A stretch of 64,000 nt of DNA from Oceanobacillus senegalensis (GTDB lineage: Bacteria; Bacillota; Bacilli; Bacillales; Amphibacillaceae): contig NZ_LT839648.1 of NCBI RefSeq assembly GCF_900176885.1, positions 833,049-897,048 on the forward strand. Reading direction: 5' to 3'. A program made the translations under genes and the position numbers. Each line of letters begins with the position of its first letter. Within the stretch, counting starts at the first letter, position 1. Below the pieces are notes generated by a model that ran no database searches, was not told the DNA's origin, and worked only from the letters and a program-made list of their open reading frames with translations. This document shows positions 26,307 to 34,467 of the stretch, one piece after another.

Positions 26307-27212
26307 ATGAAAATTCGAAAGGCTATTATACCAGCAGCTGGACTTGGAACAAGATTTTTACCTGCATCAAAAGCTCAGCCCAAGGAGATGCTGCCAATAG
26401 TCGATAAACCGACCATTCAATATATTGTGGAAGAAGCAATTGCCTCAGGGATTGAAGAGATTGTAGTTATAATTGGTAGGGGAAAAGAATCGATAGAAAA
26501 TCATTTTGATAAAACGTATGAGCTAGAAGATACATTACTAAGAAAAAATAAGCTAGACGTTTTAGATGAAATGGAAGAAATATCTAATCGAGTCAATATC
26601 TTTTATGTGCGGCAAAGGGAACCTAAAGGGCTTGGTGATGCGATTCTTACGGCTAAAAGCTTTGTGGGAAATGAGCCATTTGCCGTATTATTGGGGGATG
26701 ACATCGTGATGTCGGAGACTCCATGCCTAAAACAGTTAATGGATGTTTTTTATTATTATAATAGTTCTGTGGTAGCTGTAAAACAGGTTCCAGATAAGGA
26801 TGTTCATAAATATGGAATTATCCGTCCTAAAGGAAACAAATCTGAATCGAAGCTTTTGCAGGTTGATACTTTGATTGAGAAGCCTCCAAAGGAGACAGCT
26901 CCTTCTAACTATGCCATTATGGGGCGATATATTTTACGACCTGAAGTCTTTGCCATTTTAGAACAAATTCCATATGGTTCCGGAAATGAACTTCAATTAA
27001 CTGATGCTATTAATGAACTGAACAAACATCAGGCTGTGATGGCATATGAATTTGATGGAAAACGATTTGATATTGGAGATAAAATCGGTTTTATTAAGGC
27101 AACATTGGATTTTGCACTACAAAGGGAAGATACAAGAGAAGAAATCCTTCATTATTTAAATGACGTGATTCAAAGGGAAAACTTTCCTGGATTATTGGAA
27201 GGGTTTGATTAA
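26307..27212 (+). CDS. galU: UTP-glucose-1-phosphate uridylyltransferase
   Basis: A 301-residue nucleotidyltransferase that makes UDP-glucose. The N-terminus PAAGLGTRFLPASKAQPKEM is the conserved nucleotide-binding signature, and later segments VLLGDDI (metal-binding aspartates) and EFDGKRFDIGDK are typical. B. subtilis has three paralogues (GtaB, YngB, YtdA); the neighbourhood suggests the YtdA role. GGGGGG lies upstream of the ATG. Only 1 nt separates it from the UDP-glucose dehydrogenase start, which uses its product. Confidence 0.93.
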   Translation: MKIRKAIIPAAGLGTRFLPASKAQPKEMLPIVDKPTIQYIVEEAIASGIEEIVVIIGRGKESIENHFDKTYELEDTLLRKNKLDVLDEMEEISNRVNIFYVRQREPKGLGDAILTAKSFVGNEPFAVLLGDDIVMSETPCLKQLMDVFYYYNSSVVAVKQVPDKDVHKYGIIRPKGNKSESKLLQVDTLIEKPPKETAPSNYAIMGRYILRPEVFAILEQIPYGSGNELQLTDAINELNKHQAVMAYEFDGKRFDIGDKIGFIKATLDFALQREDTREEILHYLNDVIQRENFPGLLEGFD

Positions 27213-27213
27213 C

Positions 27214-28524
27214 ATGAGAATTGCAGTACTAGGTACAGGCTATGTTGGTCTATCAACCGGTCTTTGCCTAGCTGATATCGGGCACGAGGTAGTATGTATT
27301 GATGTCGATGAGGAGAAAATTGGTTTGCTTTCGAATGGTATACCAACTATTTATGAACCAGGATTGGAACCAGTCCTTAAGGAGAATATTCTAAATGGGA
27401 GACTTCGATTTACGACGTCTCATGAGGATGGATTAAAACATGCAGAAATTATTATTATAACTGTTGGAACACCACAGACTAAGAGTGGTGAAGCGGATTT
27501 AAGTTATTTAATGCAAGCAGCAGAGGATATTGCAATCCATCTTAAACACGATACGATTGTTGTAATCAAAAGTACTGTACCAGTAGGAACGAATGATAAA
27601 GTTAAAGAAATACTAGAACAGAACAAAAGACGGGATGTAACTATTTTAATGGGGTCAAATCCGGAGTTTTTAAGACAAGGATCTGCAATCAATGATACGA
27701 TTTATGCTGATCGAATCGTTATTGGTACGGATAATAGGGAGGCCGCATTACAACTAGAGAATATGTACCAACCATTGAGTCTACCAATTCTGCATACAAC
27801 CATAAGAAGTGCAGAGATGATTAAGTATGCATCAAATGCCTTTTTAGCTACGAAAATTAGCTTTATTAATGAAATAGCGAATCTTTGTGAAATGGTTGGA
27901 GCAGATGTGGAAGATGTTGCAAGGGGTATGGGGAAGGATAAACGGATAGGAACAGCATTTTTAAATGCTGGAATTGGATATGGCGGATCATGTTTTCCTA
28001 AGGATGTGCAGGCACTAGTTCATGTAGCAAATGAATATAATATGCGCTTTGGTTTACTAGAAGAAACAATGTCTATCAATAACCTTCAACGTGAGCGTTT
28101 AGTATGGAAAGCATTATCCCGATTGGGTCATTTACAGGATAAGAAAATAGCGATGCTTGGATTATCATTTAAACCAGAGACAGATGATATGAGGGAAGCC
28201 CCATCCATTGTATTAGCAAACGCACTTATAGAAAAAGGTGCAAAGGTATTTGCTTATGATCCGGTTGCTACAGATAATGCGAGGAAAGTGATAGGCAGTA
28301 AAATAGAATATGCTACAACTATTGAAGAAACAGTAAAAAATGCAGATGCCCTATTTATTGTAACGGAGTGGAAAGAATTTCTAGAAATGGATTTAGGAAA
28401 GGTAATCCAATATATGAATAATCCTATAATATTTGATGGTAGAAACTGCCTAAACGAAGTAGAAATAAGAAAATGTAGAGAAATAGAATATTATCCAATT
28501 GGAAAACCATGCATCATAAAATAA
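27214..28524 (+). CDS. ugd: UDP-glucose 6-dehydrogenase (YtcA/TuaD-like)
   Basis: A 436-residue enzyme that oxidises UDP-glucose to UDP-glucuronate with two NAD. The N-terminal GTGYVGLSTGLCLA binds NAD; the active-site cysteine lies in GIGYGGSCFPKDVQAL. The ATG at 27214 starts 1 nt after galU ends, and GalU supplies its substrate; the epimerase at 22432 could use its product. The name TuaD versus YtcA cannot be decided from the protein alone, but the neighbourhood favours the spore-coat set. Confidence 0.93.
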   Translation: MRIAVLGTGYVGLSTGLCLADIGHEVVCIDVDEEKIGLLSNGIPTIYEPGLEPVLKENILNGRLRFTTSHEDGLKHAEIIIITVGTPQTKSGEADLSYLMQAAEDIAIHLKHDTIVVIKSTVPVGTNDKVKEILEQNKRRDVTILMGSNPEFLRQGSAINDTIYADRIVIGTDNREAALQLENMYQPLSLPILHTTIRSAEMIKYASNAFLATKISFINEIANLCEMVGADVEDVARGMGKDKRIGTAFLNAGIGYGGSCFPKDVQALVHVANEYNMRFGLLEETMSINNLQRERLVWKALSRLGHLQDKKIAMLGLSFKPETDDMREAPSIVLANALIEKGAKVFAYDPVATDNARKVIGSKIEYATTIEETVKNADALFIVTEWKEFLEMDLGKVIQYMNNPIIFDGRNCLNEVEIRKCREIEYYPIGKPCIIK

Positions 28525-28532
28525 AAAGCGGG

Positions 28533-28559
28533 GTCCGCCATTTGGGAAATAGGCGGACT
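28533..28559 (+). terminator. Possible terminator after ugd
   Basis: GTCCGCC pairs with GGCGGAC around a 12-nt loop, but no convincing T-run follows, so this is a weak terminator or a transcript-stabilising hairpin. Confidence 0.4.
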
Positions 28560-28743
28560 GTCTATTAAGAGATGAATAAGTATAAGTCCAATTTTTAACA
28601 GGGATAGCAATGGCCATACTTTTTTGAGTGTGTAGCTATTCATTCACATTCGAAAAATGTCAACTAAACATCGGTTTGGTTTATACATAGAGGTTATGGA
28701 AATAATGAAGGCATAAATGATATTTTAGATAGGAGTATCGTAT

Positions 28744-29424
28744 ATGGTTGATATCACTATAGAACTTCTTGTCGGATTTTTGCTCTTATTCATTATCGTT
28801 CGTTTAGTTGGGAAAAAGATAATAAACCAAATCTCACCATTTACTTTTATTGCTGCCATTGTATTAAGTGAAATTGTGGGGAATGCAATATATGAACCGA
28901 AGATTAATGTTTTTTATATTTTTTATGCGATGGTTCTATGGGGTGGATTACTATTTTTATTAGAATACAGTAGCCAAAAATTTATACGATTTAGAGGAAT
29001 CACGGAAGGAAAGCCTTCTGCACTTATTGAGAATGGGAAGGTCAATCGAGAACAATTAAAAAAGAATAGGATGACTATTAATCAATTACAAAGTTTGCTT
29101 CGGCAAAGTGAAACTTTTTCAATACGTGAGGTTGCCTTTTGTTATCTGGAGTCAAATGGTGCTATCAGTATATTGAAGAAGTCTGCATATCAGAAAACAA
29201 CGCAAGAAGACTTTAATTTGCCAGTTCAATCAGTCCATGTACCAGTGACCATTATACGAGATGGGGAGGTTCTTTGGGATGAGGTACGGGATTTGGGATA
29301 TGATGAAAAATGGTTAAAAAATTTATTCGTATCTAATGGAATACAAAATATGGACTATTCACAAATATTTTTAGCCGAATGGCACCAAGTACAAGGTCTT
29401 TTTTATCAAACATATCAAGAATAG
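28744..29424 (+). CDS. DUF421 membrane protein (YetF/YrbG family)
   Basis: A 226-residue protein with three predicted membrane segments in the first 80 residues and a soluble DUF421 domain containing IENGKVNREQLKKNRMT and the conserved Leu-rich helix. Proteins of this family sit in the Bacillus membrane; several are made in the forespore and help spore germination proteins (SpoVA neighbours, YetF). The specific role here is unknown. TAGGAG lies 8 nt upstream of ATG and a terminator follows. Monocistronic. Confidence 0.82.
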   Translation: MVDITIELLVGFLLLFIIVRLVGKKIINQISPFTFIAAIVLSEIVGNAIYEPKINVFYIFYAMVLWGGLLFLLEYSSQKFIRFRGITEGKPSALIENGKVNREQLKKNRMTINQLQSLLRQSETFSIREVAFCYLESNGAISILKKSAYQKTTQEDFNLPVQSVHVPVTIIRDGEVLWDEVRDLGYDEKWLKNLFVSNGIQNMDYSQIFLAEWHQVQGLFYQTYQE

Positions 29425-29447
29425 AAAAAGAATATTATGTAGAAATG

Positions 29448-29471
29448 GAACCCCTACCAAAATAGGGGTTC
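29448..29471 (+). terminator. Terminator of the DUF421 gene
   Basis: GAACCCCTA pairs with TAGGGGTTC around a 6-nt loop, followed by a short T-rich stretch. Confidence 0.7.
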
Positions 29472-29504
29472 TTCATACTACTTACCTTATATTTGTTCGA
29501 GCGA

Positions 29505-29726
29505 TTATTCAGATTGTTGTTGCTGTTGTGTTAAAAGAGCACTTTGTACTTGGCTAACTGCTGTTTGTGCTGAAGCAATTTCACTCGTTGCTTGTTTTAT
29601 CGCTTCTTGAGCAAGAGCTTGGTCAGATGAAGATTTTTCAATAGCCTGTGTCAGTAATTCCTGTGTTAATGTTACATTTGCTTTTGCTTGTGTTAGTTGG
29701 TTTATATCAATTGATTGTTGTGCCAT
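29505..29726 (-). CDS. Small Ala/Gln-rich helical protein
   Basis: A 73-residue protein beginning MAQQSIDINQLTQAKAN and ending in a run of Gln. The composition (Ala, Gln, Ser, Thr) suggests a long amphipathic helix or coiled coil. AAAGGAGAG lies 7 nt before the ATG at 29726, so expression is likely. I do not recognise a family; a small spore-coat protein is one possibility. Confidence 0.5.
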   Translation of the reverse strand: MAQQSIDINQLTQAKANVTLTQELLTQAIEKSSSDQALAQEAIKQATSEIASAQTAVSQVQSALLTQQQQQSE

Positions 29727-29855
29727 GAATAATCTCTCCTTTGTAATGGTAATCGGTAGGACAAGCATATTTTGTGCTCTTTTTCTAAAATTATTAGGTC
29801 TTTCATTCAGAATTTTTATCCTCTATTAGGATGATTAGAATTAAATTCTTCAACC

Positions 29856-30956
29856 TTATTTGTTGCGGGTTACCGTACTCTTTAAAATCCCTTTCATATT
29901 ATTGACATTGATTTGTTGATGAAAGAAATGCATCGGCTGTCTATCTCCCATTCGTAACCATTCAAGGATCTTTTTCTCAATGGGAGGATTAAAATCATTT
30001 AAATGAAATGCAAACCTCTGTTCTATCAAATAACGTAAATTAAATTCCTCTTGTCCTGGTAATGCTTCATAAATGAGGATGGGTAGTTTCTTCCATAAGC
30101 ATTCTGTTATTGTGACTCCCCCTGGTTTCGTTATGACAGCATCAACTGTATCATATAATTGATTCATTTTAGATTTAGAATCAAGGTATGGTAAAGGAAT
30201 TATTGATGGATGATTTTGCTGATCCAATTTTTGAAATAATTTTTTATTTTTTCCGCATAGTACATAGTATATTAGGTCTCCCTGTGGCTTTAGGCGATGA
30301 ATGAGTTTATCCATGGATCCTGCTCCCATGTTTCCACCACTAATTAGTATAGAAAATTTGTCTTTTTTGGTATCTCTTATTGGCTGGTTTCGAAAAATCG
30401 GATCGATAGGGATTCCTGTTAATACGATACGGTGTTTAGGAATTCCTTTATCCATTAGATACTGTTTTACTTCATGGCAAGGAGCAAAATGATAATCAAT
30501 CTGTTCCAATCCCCAAAGGTCATTAACAAAATAATCTGTATAAACATTAATGACTGTACCGCTCCACTGTTTTTTTTCTTTTAAACGATTCAACAGGTAA
30601 GAGGGAAGAGCATGTGAACAAATAACGACATGTGGATTTTTTTCTCGGATAGCATTCCATAACTTCTTTAAAAATAACTGGTCATAAATGGAATAATGTT
30701 TCCTTTTTGTTCCTTTTACGGCAGCTATCTTATAAAGTTTGCTGTATATATTAGGCACCGTATGAATAAATTTTAGATATAAGGATGAAATCAGTTTTTC
30801 CATAGGACCGTAACAATGGGAAAGTATTTCAAGCTTTTCACAATAAAATTCCCCTGTCGTCTCATCATTCTGTTTAAGTTGTGCACTTATTGTATCTGCC
30901 ACATGGTGATGGCCTGAAGGTATTTGCAATAGTGGCATAAACAAAACTCGTATCAT
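29856..30956 (-). CDS. GT28-type glycosyltransferase (YkoN/UgtP-like)
   Basis: A GT-B glycosyltransferase of about 366 residues, similar to MGDG synthase/UgtP. The N-terminal domain has PSGHHHVAD as in the MGDG-synthase signature, and the C-terminal domain has ILISGGNMGAGSMDK and ITKPGGVTITECLW (donor-binding loop). The acceptor is probably a lipid such as diacylglycerol, but this is inference. The next two genes downstream on the other strand match B. subtilis ykoP and ykoQ, so this is probably the ykoN equivalent. ATG at 30956 with GGAGG upstream is preferred over the in-frame GTG. Confidence 0.78.
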   Translation of the reverse strand: MIRVLFMPLLQIPSGHHHVADTISAQLKQNDETTGEFYCEKLEILSHCYGPMEKLISSLYLKFIHTVPNIYSKLYKIAAVKGTKRKHYSIYDQLFLKKLWNAIREKNPHVVICSHALPSYLLNRLKEKKQWSGTVINVYTDYFVNDLWGLEQIDYHFAPCHEVKQYLMDKGIPKHRIVLTGIPIDPIFRNQPIRDTKKDKFSILISGGNMGAGSMDKLIHRLKPQGDLIYYVLCGKNKKLFQKLDQQNHPSIIPLPYLDSKSKMNQLYDTVDAVITKPGGVTITECLWKKLPILIYEALPGQEEFNLRYLIEQRFAFHLNDFNPPIEKKILEWLRMGDRQPMHFFHQQINVNNMKGILKSTVTRNK

Positions 30957-31103
30957 ATTTTCCTCCACTGATTTTCGTTTTTAATATTCTGTGGAGGAAT
31001 TCCTAAATCATTCTAGATTTTGTTAATCCCTTCATAGTTTTTAAAAACTAATACAAAATAAGATTGTATTTACTTTGTAAGTTTATTTGTGAGGGGAACC
31101 TAG

Positions 31104-31673
31104 ATGATTAAAAAAAATTGTCTTTTTGTTTGGAATGTTCTAGATCCGATTTATTATCAATTTACCCGTTTAAACTACATTAAAAATAACGTAGGTGAAC
31201 GCACCATTATTCGTGTTAGGCTAACAAGATATAAGGGTAGAGACGCTATGTTACAGGATGGAACAGCTATTCGTAAAAATGATTTACTTTTAAAAATACA
31301 TCTACATAATGTGCGATTATTAAATGAGATGCAGTCCTATAATAGTGATATTCGTAGAGCGCTGGTAACATATAAATGTGTAAAAGATGCACTACCCTCA
31401 TTAGCGCACTATATCCAATCTAATGGTAATATGTGTCAGGTTAAAGGATTAGTAGGCATTACGACCCTACATAAAGGGTGTAAGACATTGGGGTTTGAAG
31501 TGTATCCTATTAAAAATAAATATTATAAATGGTTTAAGCAAATCGCTCTTTTTCCAATACATCTATTATCAAGTCGAACAATAAAAAAAGAATATCCAGC
31601 ACCAATGTATTTAATGATGTCCGTAAATAACTTAATAAAAAAATATGGAAGCGAAAATAAAGATCATCTATAG
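31104..31673 (+). CDS. ykoP: YkoP-like protein
   Basis: A 189-residue protein of the Bacillus YkoP family, with segments RVRLTRYKG and IHLHNVRLLNEMQ. No function has been assigned to the family to my knowledge. GTGAGGGG lies just before the start. It is divergent from the glycosyltransferase and followed by a metallophosphoesterase, which reproduces the ykoN-ykoP-ykoQ grouping of B. subtilis. The identification rests on this synteny and remembered sequence. Confidence 0.65.
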   Translation: MIKKNCLFVWNVLDPIYYQFTRLNYIKNNVGERTIIRVRLTRYKGRDAMLQDGTAIRKNDLLLKIHLHNVRLLNEMQSYNSDIRRALVTYKCVKDALPSLAHYIQSNGNMCQVKGLVGITTLHKGCKTLGFEVYPIKNKYYKWFKQIALFPIHLLSSRTIKKEYPAPMYLMMSVNNLIKKYGSENKDHL

Positions 31674-31827
31674 TGGGTGGTCTTGTTTCCACTGTTATTT
31701 TATTATAACCGATTCATTTGGTAAAAGTAGGAGGGTATGGGAAATAACTACTGAAAAAACCATAAATTGCAACTAAAAATATGTAGGACTCTCCATTATA
31801 ATGTAATAGAGGAGGGCGATTTAATTT

Positions 31828-32691
31828 ATGATTTATTTTATACTTTTTATTATTGCCATTCTACTAAGTTTCTTTTTTTATAAAGGTTTTAATAATACTC
31901 AAATAGCTGTAATTAATACCGTAAAAATCAATCAGACAAACTCTCCAGTTAAACATTCTTCTATACGAATCCTTCATATTTCAGACATGCATTTAGAAAA
32001 TATATCCATTACACCAGAACAATTGTATGAGGATTTAAAAGATCAGCAAATTGATCTAATTGCATTAACAGGCGACTTTCTCGATCGAAAAAGAACCATT
32101 CCAAAGCTTATTCCATATTTAGAGCAACTGAATCGGTTAAATCCTGTTTACGGTTCTTATGCAGTTTTTGGTAATCATGATTATGTACTACGAGAGAAAA
32201 GTCTAAAAGAGTTAAAAGATTTGTTAACCAATTATGGATATAAAACCATGCAGAACGAGCACGAGTGCATTGACGTGAATGGACAAGCAGTAAATATCAT
32301 TGGTATTGATGATTTTAGTACAAATCGAAGTAATATTGATAACTCATACAAAGGAATCGAGTCTGGTTATAATCTAGTTTTAACCCATGATCCGAATATT
32401 GTTCTTCATATGGATCATGTTCATTTTGATTATTTGTTATCCGGACACTTTCATGGTGGACAAATTTACTGGCCCAAACCGTATCATCTCATTAAAATGG
32501 GTAAATTAGTTCGCATGAATATGGTGAAAGGCTTACATTATTACAAAGAACGCCCATTTTATATTAGCGAGGGACTTGGCCAAACAGGTGTAAATATCCG
32601 CATAGGAAGTAAACCAGAAATTACATTACATGAAGTGCAACTTCAAACGGTAGAAAAACAAAATGATGTTGAAAGTACTATAGCTGGATAA
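31828..32691 (+). CDS. ykoQ: Membrane-anchored metallophosphoesterase (YkoQ-like)
   Basis: A 287-residue calcineurin-like phosphoesterase with one N-terminal membrane segment (residues 2-18). All metal-binding motifs are present in order: HISDMHLE (DxH), LTGDFLD (GD), FGNHDY (GNHD), LTHDP (H) and SGHFHGGQ (GHxH). The protein probably cleaves a phosphate ester or UDP-sugar-type substrate at the membrane; the true substrate is unknown. It follows ykoP, as in B. subtilis. Confidence 0.83.
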   Translation: MIYFILFIIAILLSFFFYKGFNNTQIAVINTVKINQTNSPVKHSSIRILHISDMHLENISITPEQLYEDLKDQQIDLIALTGDFLDRKRTIPKLIPYLEQLNRLNPVYGSYAVFGNHDYVLREKSLKELKDLLTNYGYKTMQNEHECIDVNGQAVNIIGIDDFSTNRSNIDNSYKGIESGYNLVLTHDPNIVLHMDHVHFDYLLSGHFHGGQIYWPKPYHLIKMGKLVRMNMVKGLHYYKERPFYISEGLGQTGVNIRIGSKPEITLHEVQLQTVEKQNDVESTIAG

Positions 32692-32767
32692 TTTCTCTAG
32701 GTATTTTTTTAAGTTGAGAAAAACAGGGTATGAAGCTGTAATCATCTTAAAAAAAGTGGCAGTAAAG

Positions 32768-32803
32768 AAAAAAATAGCCTGGAATTTACTTGCCAGGCTA
32801 TCT
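32768..32803 (-). terminator. Terminator of the minus-strand Gln-rich protein gene
   Basis: ATAGCCTGG pairs with CCAGGCTAT; on the minus strand a run of seven Ts follows. It may also serve ykoQ, which stops about 75 nt to the left. Confidence 0.75.
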
Positions 32804-32846
32804 AAATTGTAATTCGCTTCAAATTTCTCTTTAGTTTAAACGGATG

Positions 32847-33116
32847 TTACCCTTGTTGGTTTTGGAGGTTGGTTGTAGTATTTTGATTCATTGACAATTG
32901 TTGTTGCTGACCTTGATTTTGATGATTCATCATGTTTTGGAATGACTCTGTTGCCTGTTGTAAATTTGGATTACTAAAGGTGCTTTGTACTGCATTGGTT
33001 ACCTGTTGTGGTAATTTTTGGAATGTGCCATTTTGTACACCACGTGCGATACCATAAATGGCCGCACCAGCAGCACCGATTGTAAGCAAAGATGTCATCA
33101 TACCGCGGTTGTTCAT
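32847..33116 (-). CDS. Small Gln-rich membrane protein, DUF3918-like layout
   Basis: An 89-residue protein. After MNNRGMMTS there is a hydrophobic Gly/Ala-rich helix (LLTIGAAGAAIYGIA) and a long Gln/Asn-rich tail. It has the same architecture as the 54-residue protein at 9873-10037, and both resemble small Bacillus proteins of the DUF3918 type. The ATG at 33116 is preferred, with AAGGATG upstream. Function unknown. Confidence 0.55.
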   Translation of the reverse strand: MNNRGMMTSLLTIGAAGAAIYGIARGVQNGTFQKLPQQVTNAVQSTFSNPNLQQATESFQNMMNHQNQGQQQQLSMNQNTTTNLQNQQG

Positions 33117-33237
33117 GAAATCATCCTTTTTTGTTGGCATTAGCTTCTACAAAAGAAGCATTATTAATTTTCGCTATATACGATTAACTATACGTATTAT
33201 TGATTTCCAACTTTTAATTATTGCATTAGTGAAAACA

Positions 33238-33480
33238 AAAAAGAGGCCGGGGCAAAAGTGTTTATATCAATGTGAAATCCGAACATGGTCGCGCATATAA
33301 TCCGCTACGGAAATACACTACGCGCACCTTAGTCCGCTGATGAGCCTACTTCGAGCTATCGCTCTTCGTAGTCTCGCCTAGGCTTTTCATCCACAGGAGA
33401 TCCGTGTGTTTCATTCGCTAGTATGATGCAATGTTCGGATTTGGGCTAAACACTTTAGTTATGTCCCAGACTCTTTTTTT
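33238..33480. repeat. Fold-back intergenic repeat of about 240 bp
   Basis: The outer ends are inverted: AAAAAGAGGCCGGGGCAA at the left and TATGTCCCAGACTCTTTTT at the right, with CAAAAGTGTTTA and AAACACTTTAG inside them. A second inverted pair is ATCCGAACATGG and GCAATGTTCGGATTT. The interior has CCGCTACGGAAATACACT, a phrase known from Bacillaceae intergenic repeats. The segment is more GC-rich than its surroundings and carries no supported ORF. It probably acts as a mobile-like or transcript-ending element. Confidence 0.7.
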
Positions 33481-33649
33481 ATGATTCATTATCGCTAGCG
33501 TCATACTCGTCATAAACAAGTCTAGTTACCATTGTTGTATTATTATTTTTGATATCTTCTTTAGTTGCTTTTTTTCCATAAGAATCTTCTGGATCTATTC
33601 CAGGTGCTTGCGCTGATTCTGGAACATGTTTCTTCCTTTTCTTATTCAT
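33479..33649 (-). CDS. DUF4025 protein (YozQ-like)
   Basis: A 56-residue hydrophilic protein beginning MNKKRKKHVPESAQAPGID, with the segment PEDSYGKKATKEDIK and ending in an acidic DEYDASDNES. This matches the short YozQ/DUF4025 family of Bacillus. AGGAGGA lies 6 nt before the start. Function is unknown. It overlaps the outer end of the fold-back repeat, which may supply its terminator. It is followed upstream by another small gene and may form a two-gene unit with it. Confidence 0.7.
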   Translation of the reverse strand: MNKKRKKHVPESAQAPGIDPEDSYGKKATKEDIKNNNTTMVTRLVYDEYDASDNES

Positions 33650-33661
33650 GATTCCATCCTC

Positions 33662-33868
33662 CTAATGTATAAGATAATTTTGTTCGATTAATGCTGTAGC
33701 AATTTGTTCTTCTGTAATTATGTTTTCATCAAACTCAATTTTTAATTCACCATCGTCTGTGTCGATAAGCACCCTTTCCATCCCATCATATTCGTTTAGC
33801 AACTGTTCGATTTGCTGTATCTCTGGTTCTGTTGTTGCTTCTTTAACAAAAAAAGTAACCTCAGTCAT
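33662..33868 (-). CDS. Small ferredoxin-like-fold protein without metal-binding Cys
   Basis: A 68-residue protein with a beta-alpha-beta-beta-alpha-beta pattern (MTEVTFFVKEA ... LLNEYDGMERVLIDTDDGELKIEFDEN ... ALIEQNYLIH). The arrangement is like heavy-metal-associated (HMA) domains, but the CxxC metal-binding pair is absent. AAGGAGAG lies about 7 nt before the ATG. It is only 12 nt upstream of the DUF4025 gene and probably cotranscribed with it. The HMA-like fold is inference. Confidence 0.55.
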   Translation of the reverse strand: MTEVTFFVKEATTEPEIQQIEQLLNEYDGMERVLIDTDDGELKIEFDENIITEEQIATALIEQNYLIH

Positions 33869-34012
33869 CGTTGCTCTCCTTCAAAGTTTTTCTAAATGCC
33901 TAATTAGGGAATTATCGTTTCCATAATATTATCCCAATTTATTTAGAAAATATGTTTAAAACCTATGATGATGTGTCAAAATAAGAACAGACGTTCCTTT
34001 GGGGGTATTTCA

Positions 34013-34228
34013 ATGGAAAGATGGCTTAAAAGATCGCTTTATAAGAAAGAAAAAATCGATATCATTTATCTATCAAAATCAAATGAACTGACCAAAAGAA
34101 CGATTCGCGTTATTCAATTTAATGAGGATCGTATTTTAGCATATTGTTATTTAAAAGAACGTTTAAGGTTATTTAGTGTCGAAAATATTTTAGCTGTGGA
34201 ACTAACACGGAATCATTATGGCGCTTAA
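34013..34228 (+). CDS. Mini WYL-domain-like protein
   Basis: A 71-residue basic protein. The segment IDIIYLSKSNELTKRTIRVIQ, followed by RILAYCYLKERLRLFSVENILAVE, resembles the beta-barrel WYL domain of transcription regulators that sense nucleic acids or ligands, but there is no DNA-binding part. The ATG at 34013 is preferred, although the upstream region has only weak binding-site potential (GGGGG a few codons before). The comparison to WYL is by eye. Confidence 0.5.
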   Translation: MERWLKRSLYKKEKIDIIYLSKSNELTKRTIRVIQFNEDRILAYCYLKERLRLFSVENILAVELTRNHYGA

Positions 34229-34255
34229 AAAGTGTCGGTTTTTGTCAAAAAATAC

Positions 34256-34284
34256 TTGACTATTGGTATATTCATCTGTAATAA
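34256..34284 (+). promoter_or_regulatory. Sigma-A promoter of the uracil permease gene
   Basis: TTGACT at 34256-34261 and TAATAA at 34279-34284 are separated by 17 bp. The transcript would start just before the PyrR leader. Confidence 0.7.
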
Positions 34285-34287
34285 TAA

Positions 34288-34440
34288 GTATAGTTTATAG
34301 AACCTTTAAATCAGTCCTGTGAGGCTGGCAAGGGTGTGCGGAAAATTTTGTCTATCATACGCAAAATAGGCTTATGCTTGATTTTGCTGTGTACAAATGT
34401 GTATGCACCTTGCCAGGACGCCAGGCAAGGTGCATTTTTT
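34288..34440 (+). promoter_or_regulatory. PyrR-dependent attenuator
   Basis: CAGTCCTGTGAGGCTGGCAAGG near 34312-34333 matches the PyrR-binding loop of Bacillus pyr leaders. It is followed by an alternative stem and then the terminator GCACCTTGCC ... GGCAAGGTGC with TTTTTT at 34405-34440. When UMP is plentiful PyrR should bind and allow the terminator, reducing uracil uptake. Confidence 0.88.
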
Positions 34441-34467
34441 ATATTTTATTAATAGGGAGAGAATAGA

